Below are positions 54,049 to 64,000 of a stretch of 64,000 nucleotides of DNA, piece after piece. Position 1 is the stretch's first letter; every line of letters begins with the position of its first letter. Source of the stretch: Tipula vernalis. Taxonomy: Eukaryota; Arthropoda; Insecta; Diptera; Tipulidae. The position numbers and the translations under genes are program-made. The stretch covers positions 264,964,057-265,028,056 of the forward strand of contig OY282559.1 of the NCBI GenBank assembly GCA_958295665.1. The letters run 5' to 3'. The notes under the pieces were generated by a model. It was not told the origin of the DNA. It made no database searches and saw nothing but the letters and a program-made list of their open reading frames with translations.

Positions 54049-55365
54049 TTAAGTTACTAATTTAAACATAACCTTTTTAAATCTGTTAATGGAACTTATA
54101 TTTTTTAATTCTGTAGGCAAACTGTTCCAAGTGATGATCGCATTTATTAATCCAGAGTTATTGTAAACATTAGTTCTACTAACTGGCAAATTAACGTTCC
54201 TAGTTCTCAATGACATAGAAAAATGTAATTTATAATGCAAGTATAATGGTACACCCGATTTAATTATTCGAAAAATAAAGACAGCAGTTCTATAACAGTA
54301 AAACTCAAACAAGTCACATCCAAGGATTGAATCTTTAAATTCGGAAACATGATCAAACTTTCTAAGGTCATGAACATATCTCACACAATTATTAAACGTA
54401 ACCTCAAATAACCGCTTTGAGGAACTATCACAATTAGAAAATATCACATCACAATAGCTGAAAATAGGTATACCATAATTAAACTTTTCACAAGATATAT
54501 GCGTAAGTCAACTGGACAAAACTTTTTTATTAGTCTGAGTAAATATAAACCGTAATTAACACGCTGTCACGTAGAACTTACATGATCATTCCAAGTAAGT
54601 TTTGAATTCAATAGTAATCCTAGGTTATTAACCGTTGGAACAAATGAGATTATATCATTGTTCAAAAGTAGCACAGGTGCAATATTACGCGAATTATTTC
54701 TAGTGAGCAATAAAGCTTTACCTTTAGTTGGATTAATGGAAAGTGAATTATTTTAGGCCCATGACAACATATTCCTAAGATCTGCATTAAGTTGGATAAC
54801 GATTTCCCCCAATTTTAACAAGTCACCACCAATATACAGTTGCAAATCATCAGCATAAAGATGAAATCGGCAATTTAAAATATGCCAAGGTAGGTCATTT
54901 ATATAAATGGAAAAAAGTAAAGGGCCTAAAATTGATCCTTGAGGCACCCCAGCAATTACATTACTTATACCAGAAAGATCATCACCATGCAAGAATCTGA
55001 AAAATTATTATAATATAACTTTAACTTTTGAAGCAAAAGGATATGATTAACACAATCAAACGCTTTAGAAAAGTCTAATAGGACTAAAATTGCAAATGAA
55101 TTACCTTTACTAATATAGCGGATAAATCATCAACAATATGCACAAGTGCAGTAGTAGTACTAAGGCCAGATTTGTATCCAGATTGGGATTTGCATAGATA
55201 ATTAAAGCTATTGAGATGCTGAAGAATTTGAAGTTGTATAAATTTTTCCAGGACTTTGGATAGGGCAGGCAAAGTACTAATCGGGCGAATGTCACAAATA
55301 TTCGAAATTACATCCTTTTTAGGTAGAGGAATAATCGATGCCACTTTCAACAAATTAGGAAATAC
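54049..55365 (-). pseudogene. CR1-like element 2: reverse transcriptase
   Basis: VASIIPLPKKD...IRPISTLPALSKVLEKF, CKSQSGYKSGLSTTTAL, then after a frame change (LVLLDFSKAFDCVNHIL), [20 protein letters not shown] and [15 protein letters not shown] (catalytic DD), SWA-stop, NSLSINPTKGKALLL, NLGLLLNSKLTWNDHV and the C-terminal CVRYVHDLRKFDHVSE, NAIITWNSLPTELKNI. All main RT motifs can be read; three or four lesions. Confidence 0.8.
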
Positions 55366-56057
55366 TAGGGCTCGTCACGAGCATTTCGTATTTGCGTATT
55401 TCGTATTTCGTAAATTTGACGTCTCTTCTGATTGGTTTAAATTATTTCTCCTAAATAAGCAAGAAACGTCAAAAAAAACACGCTCACAGGCTACTTATTT
55501 GCCTAAATATTTTCGTAAGAATGTTTTTCAGCATGAGTTAAAATTATAAATTGAAATTAGACCAATTCCCTATGCTTTTTTGAAAAACAAACTAAATGTT
55601 GAAATATTTTTCATATGTATTGTATGAAGTTTTTTGTTGTGATTATTACAAATATTTACTAAATGATATCTATTAAAAATTTAATTGAAATGTCTTCCTG
55701 CTAAGCAAAGCCGATAATTTGTTTTGTAAAAATCAAGTGCAAAAATAAAAACGCAAATAAATAGAAAATTCGTAATCTTTAGATTGGATCTTTCGTCGTT
55801 TGATTTTTTTCATTAGATTTATTTATTAAAATTAAATTATTTTCATACGTGTTAAGATAGTTTTATGTAAATTAGGTAGTGTTTTTCCCTTCACACTCAG
55901 TTAAATCTAACATATTTTAGCTGTTGAATAATGGATCTTCTGTGATTACTTGTGATTTTTAATAAATATTAATAAACAAGAATGCAAATTTTGCGAAATG
56001 GACAAGATTGTCTACAGCTCATTTTGATGTAATTTATAATTCACACAAAAAAAATAC

Positions 56058-57440
56058 TTTTTTTTTTTTTTTAAATGTTGCCAACGGCTTTATTCTTGAA
56101 TCTTTCAACATAAGAAACTAACAAGAAGTAATCAAATCTTAAGCTAAAAATTATTACATATTTTAAGTCTTAACCAATGTTAATACTTATTGTTAGGGCT
56201 CACAATTTAATTAATTTAGACTACACTTATATGTATATATCGAATTAAATTTACAGGTTCACAGGTTCATTAGTTCGAGTGGATCTGTTCTTCTCAGACG
56301 TCTAAATCGCGGCTGTTTTAGTATCTCCCTGGCCAATTCGTTGGGATGTGCTTCTAGTTTTGAATAATATTTCGAACTGAATTCTTTAATTGTTTCTTTA
56401 ACGGTTTTAATCCCAAGGTCGTGATGTATATTACTATTTCGAATGTACCAAGGAGCATTGGTGATACTGCGAAGTATTTTCGCTTGGGTTCGTTGCAGGA
56501 GTTCTCTGTTTGAAGCGCTGGTGGATCCCCATAACTGAATACCATAAGTCCATATGGGTTTGATTATTGATTTGTACAGTAAAACTTTATTGGCTAATGA
56601 CAACTGAGATTTTCTTCCCATCAGCCAATACATTTTGGAAAATGTAATTTTTATTTGGTTGCGCTTTGTTTCAATATGATTTTTCCACGTTAACCTTCTA
56701 TCCAGATGCAAACCTAAGTATTTTACCTTCGTTTGTTGAGGAATATTTTTATCGTTTAATTTCACTGGTGGGCAGGTGCGTTTGTTTAGCGTGAATGTGA
56801 CGTGAGTTGATTTGTTTTCGTTCACTTTTATTCGCCATGCCTTTAGCCAGTCCGCGACCTTGTTTAAATGATTCTGTAATTCCTTTGAGGCAATTTCAGG
56901 ATTAGTGTGAGACACCAGGATGGCAGTGTCATCGGCAAATGTTGATATTATCACTTTGTTGGTTACAGGTATATCAGCTGTGTACAATAAGTATAATATT
57001 GGTCCTAGAACGCTCCCTTGCGGGACACCTGCATTAATATCATTTAAGCAAGTAGTTGCACTGTTTTGTTTGACCATGTATTGCCTTTGAAGAAGATAGT
57101 TTCCCAGAACTGAGTGAAATTTTTTCGGTAGAAGCTCCTTAATTTTGTAAATTAGTCCATCGTGCCAAACTTTATCAAAAGCTTGGGCGATATCCAAAAA
57201 GGCAGCAGCACAATATTTCTTTTCCTCGAAGGTGATTTTGATTGCATTTACAATCCTGTGTACTTGCTCTGTAGTACCATGTTGGTTTCGGAACCCAAAT
57301 TGATGGTCTGGAATAACGCGCCGTTCTTCTAATATTGGTTTCAATTTCATTAGTAACATTTTTTCAAATAGCTTTGAGATTGTGGGCAGCATGCTTATTG
57401 GACGATATGATGAGATTTGCGTTTCTTTTTTCCCTGGCTT
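56058..57440 (-). mobile_element. Jockey-like non-LTR element, 5'-truncated
   Basis: Flanked by AAAAAAATAC (56048-56057 and 57441-57450), with the poly(A) tail seen as the T run starting at 56058. The copy starts inside RT (PGKKETQISSYRP...), so it is 5'-truncated. It is inserted in the TA-flanked element and is the youngest layer of this nest. Confidence 0.9.
56259..57440 (-). CDS. Jockey-like reverse transcriptase (open to the C-terminus)
   Basis: The frame is open from the insertion boundary to TAA at 56259 (first ATG at 57392, 377 codons), with no lesion. Motifs: SSYRPISMLPTISKLFEKML, HQFGFRNQHGTTEQVHR, AAAFLDIAQAFDKVWHDGL, AGVPQGSVLGPILYLLYTAD, STFADDTAILV (catalytic DD), KYLGLHLDRRLTWKNHI, PIWTYGIQLWGSTSASN and NAPWYIRNSNIHHDLGI. 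The endonuclease and first RT motifs are missing, so the product is not complete. An intact frame in a truncated copy points to recent insertion. Confidence 0.9.
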   Translation of the reverse strand, partial: KPGKKETQISSYRPISMLPTISKLFEKMLLMKLKPILEERRVIPDHQFGFRNQHGTTEQVHRIVNAIKITFEEKKYCAAAFLDIAQAFDKVWHDGLIYKIKELLPKKFHSVLGNYLLQRQYMVKQNSATTCLNDINAGVPQGSVLGPILYLLYTADIPVTNKVIISTFADDTAILVSHTNPEIASKELQNHLNKVADWLKAWRIKVNENKSTHVTFTLNKRTCPPVKLNDKNIPQQTKVKYLGLHLDRRLTWKNHIETKRNQIKITFSKMYWLMGRKSQLSLANKVLLYKSIIKPIWTYGIQLWGSTSASNRELLQRTQAKILRSITNAPWYIRNSNIHHDLGIKTVKETIKEFSSKYYSKLEAHPNELAREILKQPRFRRLRRTDPLELMNL

Positions 57441-57717
57441 AAAAAAATACTGAAAGCAATCAACAGTAAAGTTAAGTACATATAAACAATAAATTAATTT
57501 AATTTACTCAAAATTATCACTAGTAATCACAGAAAAAATTTTAAATCCAGCAATAACCACATACTCTGAAGAATTTACGAAAATAAGTAGCCTGTGAGCG
57601 TGTTTATTTTTGACGTTTCTTGCTTATTTAGGGGAAATAATTTAAACCTATCAGAAGAGACGTCAAATTTACGAAATTACGAAATACGCAAATACGAAAT
57701 GCTCGTGACGAGCCCTA

Positions 57718-59044
57718 TTGATTTGGTCAAACTCTGGTTAATGATAAATGTAATTTGGGACAGAAACAAATCAATAAATAATTTTATTACTCTGAAGTTT
57801 ACCATGTCATATGCCATCGAATCAGACTTAACAGTTCGAATTGCATTCAATACCATAAGTTCATCGACACAATCAAAAACAAACCCATAACTACCAGAAC
57901 TAATAAAATCAAAATCGGGTAAAGGCAAAACACCTATAGATTCGTTAAGTTTACTGATCCCTATCAAAATATCATTAGCCGAAAAGTCAATGACTGCTTC
58001 ATTCGACTTACATGAAATACCTAGTTTTTTCAAATTGCTCCAGGTTGTTTTAGGTTTGTGCAAATTCCCAAAATAAAATATATTTTTAGCTTGATTGATG
58101 CATTTTTTGGTTTTATTTCTAAAAGATTTAAATGATTCAAAATCGAGCTCTAATCCAAATCTTTTATATTTTTTGTTAACCAAATCTCTTCTTTGCATTA
58201 AATTCAAAATATGTGCATTTAGCCACGGAGCAGTGGGACATTTATTTATACTCGTTTTACGAGGCACACAATTAGTATCTAATTTTAAGAATTTTGAATT
58301 GAATTCTTCAACTATATCATTCACATCAGGATTAAAATAAAGATTTGACCAGTCTAATGAAAAGAAACAATTTACAAAATACTCATAATTGATTGCTTTA
58401 TAATCAGGAACAACCGTATATGAAATTTTATCCCAGGTACGACTGAACTTATAGCAGGCAAAAATCAAGTCATGATCAGAAATGGCAGGAACAGCAAGCT
58501 GCCCAAAAGAAATAATATTATGCTTATCAGCCTCATACAAAATTATCAAATCCAATAGGCTTTTATCCAATCGAGTCGGTTGTAAAGGTAAATAAAATAA
58601 ATTATGTAAACTCAAGCAAGCACTTAGTTTATTGGTAATCAACATATTAAAGTTTAAATCACCACAACAAATAATTTTTTCATACTGAGATAAATATTCA
58701 GAAAAAATTGTTTGTAAATTATTAATATCATCAGTACAAGCAGGAGGCGGGTTATAAATAACCAAAATAAGAATTTTATCAAAGCCCGACAAGCTCAGAC
58801 GCCAAAACTTCAACCTTACCAAAGGCACCCGAGAACAATTTACTAGCCCTCAAAGTAGACTAAAATAACTACCAACACCACCCCATCGCTTATTATTAAT
58901 ACGATCAAAACGTATTAGTTTATAATTATTGATAAGGAGCGACTTGTTTGTAATTTTGCTGTTAAGAAGAGTTTCAGTTAAAGCAAGAAAATCAAATTTG
59001 TAAACCTCTAACAGAATAGTAATTTCATTAAAATGTTTAACCAA
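57718..59044 (-). pseudogene. CR1-like element 2: endonuclease and linker
   Basis: EITILLEVYKFDFLALTETLL and GGVGSYFSLL (59044-58850), then after a frame change an open block of over 360 codons: ILILVIYNPPPA, IICCGDLNFNMLI, DKSLLDLIILY and VPAISDHDLIFACYKF (the SDH motif), then the linker APWLNAHILNLMQRRDLVNKKY and the start of RT (DELMVLNAIRTVKSDSMAYD). The long block has no stop. Confidence 0.8.
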
Positions 59045-59129
59045 ACTACAGACATTTAAATGACCAAATTTTATAGAACAATTAGATTATCACTTGGAAC
59101 AATTTTACTACAATACAAGTTGTTAGAAT

Positions 59130-59990
59130 TTAACGTGTTGTATTGTTGGCTGCAGTGGTTGCCCGAAACTTCACTCGTGGAGGCAATGCAGTCCGAAAAT
59201 TTGTATTAATAAATTCCCGAATGTGTACACCAGTCGGCCAAGTATTTGGATCAAGAGCCTTTACCCGTAAATCTGCTTTTATGCCCAATTTGTAGCAAAC
59301 AAACTCCGGCGATTCAATGTTGCGTTCTTTGGGAATAAGTTTAAATATTTTGCAGTCCTCAACCTCCAAGCATGTTTTAGCCATAATAGATATATCATTT
59401 TCATTAGTATGAGGATCAAATTTGGAAAGGTGTAACCATACTGTCGGTTCAATGACCTTTACCCCAAAATTTTCGGCAAACTGTCTGGTACCACAAATCG
59501 ATTTTCTGTCCCATTGTTGAGGATTTTCGGTCCCATTGTTGAGGTGGTTGACTCATAGTGGATGATGTCACCTCAGCAAAGGTTCTCGTAGAGGACAAAT
59601 GATTTTGCATGACCGTAGGTACAGTAGATGTAACAAATCTATCCCCAGTTTCCATACATGTTTCTTGGTTCAATTTGGCACAATCTGAACAATCATCGGT
59701 AATGATGCAATCGGAAATGTGAGACTCCGCTGGTTTGTTAATATTATCCTGTGCTTTCTCCTCGAATCTTTTCATTCGGATTTCAATTTTTTTTTAATGA
59801 TCCCATTATTTCACATACAATTTTTGCTTGTTCACTGTAAATGTCTTTACAACTTTCACAAAACCAAAAAAATGCTGTCCGAACCACAAATTACATCGAA
59901 AACGTTTTTCCTCGATCCAACACATTTATAGTGGGCAACTTTTTTACATAATCCACTGCACACTAACACGTTCTCAGACACACCTGGAAC
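59130..59990 (-). pseudogene. CR1-like element 2: ORF1 with PHD-type finger remnant
   Basis: The N-terminal Cys/His series (CSGLCKKVAHYKC... FWFCESCK, two frames) resembles the PHD-type finger of element 1. It is followed by a charged helical region (KKLKSE, EEKAQDNINKPAE) and a C-terminal domain: AKTCLEVEDCKIFKLIPKER, EFVCYKLGIKADLRVKALD and DPNTWPTGVHIREF, ending LPPRVKF. Three frame changes. The protein would bind element RNA. Confidence 0.65.
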
Positions 59991-60060
59991 AGCACACGTC
60001 CATATGATTATATAAATAAACCACACAATAACAAGGGAACAATGAACAAGGAAACCGAAT

Positions 60061-60214
60061 CACACTAAAGTTTATGTTACACACTATATACACAAAATAT
60101 TTACAGACACATACTATTAAATGATTATTTGTACAAATCATACAATTTTATTTTATATTAAATATTTTTTTTAAATTGCAAAATTATACACAGAAAAAAA
60201 ACAAACGTCCATTC
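60061..60214. other. 5' flank of CR1-like element 2
   Basis: AT-rich; nothing recognised. Confidence 0.4.
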
Positions 60215-60530
60215 AGTTCAAAGCTGGCTGTATTAATGAGATATCGTTTGATCACAATAAGCCCTTCTCATACTGCATTGGTTATACGTAACTATTTGGC
60301 CTGATTTCGCTCCGTCTGACTTCTGGCTATTTTTGCAACTCATAAAACAGCTCCGGGGCATCGTTTTGCCTCGATTGAAAATATATAGAGGCCGAATCGG
60401 AGAAGGTTTCAAAGGTAATTTCGGAAATCGACTTTAAGAGCAGTTTCGAAGGCTGGAAAAAATGTTGGCCGAAGTGTACTCTATTCGAAGGGGCTTACTT
60501 TGAAGGGGATGAAATAAATTTAATAGATTA
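60215..60530 (+). pseudogene. mariner-like transposase, C-terminal fragment
   Basis: In shifting frames: PSHTALVIRNYLA, DFAPSDFWLF (the third acidic residue of the D,D34D site lies in this block), then KVSKVISEIDFKSSFEGWKK, CWPKCTLFEGAYFEGDE and a stop. This is the end of a mariner transposase. Together with 53735-53870 it may be the far half of one copy into which CR1-like element 2 inserted. Confidence 0.72.
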
Positions 60531-60599
60531 ATAAACCGTTTGAGTTTTATTTAAAAAGTCTTACTGCTTTTTGATCACAATGTTATGTCACCTGTTTTG

Positions 60600-60991
60600 A
60601 GCTATAAATGTTTGGATCTTGCGTCTCCTTCTCTCGAATAGTATTGTTTTCCAAAAAATCTTTCGCGATCGCCAATGTTGTTTATTTTGTAATTTTTCCT
60701 GTGTAACTGTGTTGAAAATTATTTGTGCTGGGTATTGTGATGTCTACTATGTATGTGGTTTGGTTTTGCTATTGTGTGGTATTGTGTGATCAGTGATGAT
60801 GCACCATCATAATATAATTTATAATAATTATTTTCCAAAACCGTTTCTGTAGTGCGATTTTGTTGTGTACATGGGAATTTACCCACAGGGAGTTTTGTAT
60901 ACGTACACCATGTAAAGTATAAAATTTTGTTACTGTGTGTTGTCATTAATTTTATTTGTGTTCGTGTGGTATTTGTACCAGTAAGCATCAA
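60600..60991 (-). pseudogene. non-LTR RT-type protein, C-terminal fragment a
   Basis: The minus-strand reading contains ETVLENNYYKLYYDGASSL and, after a frame change, IVDITIPSTNNFQHSYTGKI, AIAKDFLENNTI. This is the tail region of a family of insect RT proteins that follows the Cys/His motif seen at 62155-62210. Clade not determined. Confidence 0.55.
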
Positions 60992-61043
60992 AAATTATTC
61001 AATCGGGTGAAATCGGTTCAAATTTTTTGGTGCTTATCTTCCT

Positions 61044-61290
61044 ATGGGAATATTTTTTCCCATGCTTTTTAGATTGGGAATATGGGAATATTGACATTTT
61101 GAATTGTATGTTTTAGGTTTACAATTTTTTTTGTCAATTTTAATAAATTTTTTTTTTAGATTAAGAACAAATTTAAACTAAACTAAATTAATATATGGTA
61201 GGTAAGTAATGAATGTAATACATTAGTGCGTACATTATAGTGGAGTATTTATAATACATGTACACGTACAATATAGTGGAGTATTTATTT
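61044..61290. repeat. short hairpin and direct repeat
   Basis: ATGGGAATATTTTTTCCCAT (61044-61063) can form a 7-bp stem. ATAGTGGAGTATTTAT occurs twice (about 61238 and 61275). Confidence 0.5.
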
Positions 61291-61899
61291 TTTATCTATA
61301 ATTTTAATATATTGTAGCATTTTTAAATAATTTGGCTGAAGTTTAACTTTTGGCGGCTACTGATTTTTGCCCCATTTAAATTTTAAAAATCTAAAATAAT
61401 TTATATTCTAAATCCCTAATATTTTAAAATTAACTCTCGTCAATCTCATGTCGATTTCGATTCGCCTTTTACCAAATCTTTGAAAGATCACTCTCTATTG
61501 CTGTGTGAATCGAACAGTTGCTCCGTATTATATATGTATGTGTTTTCGACGTTTATATAAACATATCCTATGATTTTTACACTCGATAAAAAACACAACA
61601 TATTGTGTTATATGCAAAACAACATAACAACAACAGGTTAATTCTTTAATATAAAATATTTATATATAAATAAACCAGAAACACATAAAAACATAAAACA
61701 CAAATGACGCTTTCAAAATGACAGTTCTTTTTGTGTTTTGTTAGTAAATCTGCCAAAAAATCGAGATTCGTAAAACAACAACAATTTTACTCGACCGAGC
61801 GACTTTTCTTGACAAATCGAACAGTTTGACAGCAGAAAGAGCAGGCTTGCTCTTTTTTGGTGAATCGAAAACCACATCAAATAAAAAATAAACAAAAAC

Positions 61900-62290
61900 A
61901 ACATTCACTAACACATCAACATTTGAAAATACTATTGCGTTCCGGTTATTTACTCCCATACTCTCATGTACACAACAAAATCGCAGTACTGGTGTATATG
62001 TGTAATAAGGTAACGGTGGTCTGTTTCTGTTTGTGTGGTTTTTTGGTGTATTATGTTTGATACCTGATTGTGTCGGTATAAATACTCCGCCTGAGCAAGC
62101 GACTGGCAATCACTAGTGATATGTTGTAAGGTTTCTGATGCATTGCCACAACGCCTACAGCGATCTGTTTGTGTGTTTGTATCGTGTATAATGAATTTCT
62201 AATAATTTCGCGTGTTGATTACCTGATCCGGGATAGCCAGCATGAATCCTTCAGTCTCCGGAAAGACATCCCCAATACTTAGCCATTTGT
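61900..62290 (-). pseudogene. non-LTR RT-type protein, C-terminal fragment b
   Basis: The minus-strand reading NKWLSIGDVFPETEGFMLAI, PDQVINTRNY, KFIIHDTNTQTD, then CRRCGNASETLQHITSDC (a CX2CX8HX4C motif) and, after a frame change, PLPYYTYTPVL. It is the segment just upstream of what fragment a encodes, with overlap in the YTYT/YTK part, so a and b may be one element with an interruption at about 61000-61900. Clade unknown. Confidence 0.6.
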
Positions 62291-62297
62291 TAGGCGC

Positions 62298-62345
62298 TTC
62301 GTTGTTGTCATAGTTATGGTATGGTGTTGTCATAGTTATGGTATA
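62298..62345. repeat. 22-bp direct repeat
   Basis: GTTGTCATAGTTATGGTAT occurs twice in tandem. Confidence 0.7.
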
Positions 62346-63755
62346 TTGGACAACAAACCATATATTCGTAATATTATTTGTGGGTTAAACCACACTCTTT
62401 TCGGAGAAATAAAAAATGTTATCATACAACACAAGCATTACAAAACTCCATAAAAATTATGTGTGTATTTAACCAATAAAAATTGATGTCATAAAATATA
62501 CTTTTATCTTTATGATTTTGTTTATTAAATAAAAAAAAGTTAAAAAATAATTCTAGGTATATCCTTAATGTGACTGTCCATTTAATGTTAACCCTAATAA
62601 ATCATTTCGATACTACCATTACATATTGATAATTTTCAAGCGTGTAAAAATTGTTTATACAACATTAGCAGTGCGTTCCTCTATGGGATACCGGAAAGTA
62701 ATGGACCTGTTTTTATTTAATTCTTAAATTTTCAATTTGAGTTGTTTAAATCATGTCACATGGGCTTTATGTTAAAATTTTGCGTTGGACCAAGAGTATA
62801 AATGAGGATAACTGTAATGTTGGTAAGGACCTCTTTTTAATTTAACTGTCTATTTATTAAATCTGTTAATTAAAAGAACTAGAATTCCTGTATAAGTACG
62901 TCGCAATTTACATTTTAAATTAATTTTTTCGTTATTTTGGGACAGGACGTTTTTAAATAATGTTGCGGTTTTTTCTAAATTTGGACACCCTTTCTTCCAT
63001 TATTCCAATTGTTCTGAAAGTATAAATTCCTTAAATTCAAGCCCCAAACTCACATACTCACAATTATATACAATATTATGTACAACTGCATTCTGAATAG
63101 TATATATGTACATATAAGACCAGAACTAACAGGCTACACAATTATAATCGACAATAGAATATTTTGGATAAGATTCCTCGATAAAAGTCTTTTTGCAGCA
63201 CTTATGTGTTTAAAATCCTATAGCCAGACACCATATACTAGAATCTCGTACTAAAACCTACAAACACATAATTATTTAGATTGCGATCAATTTGACATAT
63301 AAATTGTGTTAACGGTTTACAATTATATGATAATAACAATAGCCCCTGATAGTTGTTTCTGTATGATACTGTAATTTCATTGTGATTATAAAACAATAAC
63401 TAGGCGTTATATAATATAAATTTAATCAATAAATGATTACGATCGATTTCAATTTGTGAAAGATGGGCACAATGCAGTATTATACATATTTCTAGCATAT
63501 AATACCCTATTGAAAACGAGTACATAATACTCATATACATATGTTAAACAATACATGAAAATTAAAATGTTGTGTAACAATATAAGGCTGCAAGCTACGT
63601 TTTTTTTAATATAACAGTTTACGGTTGTGGGAAAATATTAAACAAAAACTGATATGAAAACTTTTACGTATGTATATGAACGGTACAACCAAAATATTTT
63701 TTTTTTTTTGTGGTTTTGTCACAATTGTATTTTCTCTGTACAAATAAAGGTCGAT
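62346..63755. other. AT-rich stretch
   Basis: No gene seen. Confidence 0.5.
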
Positions 63756-63905
63756 TTATATTATCAGTTCCTTTCCGTTCCTACTCGTATCGTGTCAGAC
63801 AAAAAAAAACATTGTTACATATATTTTTTATAGGAGTATTTATATTATCCTTTCCTATCCCTTCCTACTCGTACCGACACAGACACATATTGTTGAAAAG
63901 AATGT
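63756..63905. repeat. about 84-bp direct duplication
   Basis: TTTATATTATC...CCTTCCTACTCGTA...GACA...CATTGTT occurs at 63756 and again at 63840 with several differences. Confidence 0.65.
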
Positions 63906-64000
63906 TTTGTCTGATGTTTGAACGAAAGAATAACGAAACAAACAAAAATTGTAAATTGCTATTAAAATATTTTTGTATTTTTGTGTGTTATCTTTACTCT

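Larger units (their letters stand above)
55368..57715. mobile_element. TA-flanked DNA element with about 170-bp TIRs (GGGCTCGTCACGAGC)
   Basis: TA at 55366-55367 and 57716-57717. Both ends start GGGCTCGTCACGAGCATTTC. The inverted repeats extend about 170 bp to the GTAAGAA/TTCGTAAATTC region. The tip is itself a small palindrome (GCTCG-TCA-CGAGC) followed by three to four TTTCGTA units. Apart from the Jockey-like insertion, the interior is about 965 bp of AT-rich sequence without a recognisable transposase, so it was probably a non-autonomous element. TA duplication suggests the Tc1/mariner group (inference). Confidence 0.85.
53950..60060 (-). mobile_element. CR1-like non-LTR element 2, split by a TA-flanked element
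   Basis: ORF1 (59130-59990), endonuclease and linker (57718-59044), RT (54753-55365) and RT C-terminal region (54049-54447) are in order on the minus strand. The RT is interrupted at 55366/57717. Removing the insert and one TA leaves the frame intact (LTKS|I|VFPNLLKVASII). It shares the ORF1 layout of element 1 but is clearly a different family by sequence. Confidence 0.8.

Overview
The window is eukaryotic, AT-rich and almost free of ordinary genes. Its content is a graveyard of insect-type transposable elements: BEL/Pao, Ty3/gypsy and copia-like LTR elements; I-, LOA/R1-, Jockey- and CR1-like non-LTR elements; Tc1, mariner, hAT and DUF7869-type DNA elements; foldback/MITE elements and satellites. 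This mix, together with the many TACATATGTA-like AT tracts, suggests a fly (Diptera, probably a higher fly), but nothing here fixes the species. Host coding sequence is limited to a few possible short exons (25-438, 2452-2531, 28401-28567, 29309-29450), none of which I can name.

Layout. 0-6 kb: possible terminal exons of a host gene, a foldback/tandem repeat cluster (2966-3480), the C-terminal half of a DUF7869-like gene (4376-4990) and a Penelope-like fragment (5735-6049). 6.05-22.1 kb: a three-level nest. A BEL/Pao element (BEL-B) is split in its gag by a second one (BEL-A, 6875-18328). The left LTR of BEL-A is split in turn by a nearly complete I-like non-LTR element (7268-12938) with an 11-bp target duplication. 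22.1-25.3 kb: tandem repeats, including a very regular 108-bp satellite. 26.8-38.8 kb: a Jockey fragment, plus pieces of a copia-like element in the same orientation and order (gag 27.7 kb, integrase 31.9 and 38.2 kb). These are interrupted by two foldback elements, gypsy protease fragments and a hAT-like element that carries a Tc1-like element with about 387-bp inverted repeats.

38.8-48.4 kb: a 262-bp MITE, a gypsy gag-protease (minus strand), then a CR1-like element whose ORF1 has a PHD-type finger. Its reverse transcriptase is split by an insert that itself contains a LOA/R1-like element (42650-45610) with an 11-bp target duplication. 50.0-52.7 kb: a structurally complete DUF7869-type DNA element (49982-52683) with about 30-bp TIRs and an ATAT duplication. 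Its only visible intron is made largely of a smaller inverted-repeat element. 53.7-62.3 kb: mariner fragments flank a second PHD-finger CR1-like element, which is split by a TA-flanked element (55368-57715) that contains a Jockey-like element (56058-57440). 62.3-64 kb is AT-rich with short repeats.

Working relationships are mostly structural: target-site duplications and interrupted reading frames give an explicit order of insertion. The best-preserved coding units are the I-like ORF1 and ORF2 (three frameshifts, all in A/T runs), the LOA-like RT-RNase H (838 codons) and the Jockey-like RT (at least 377 codons). All assignments are from reading motifs by eye; no database search was run.
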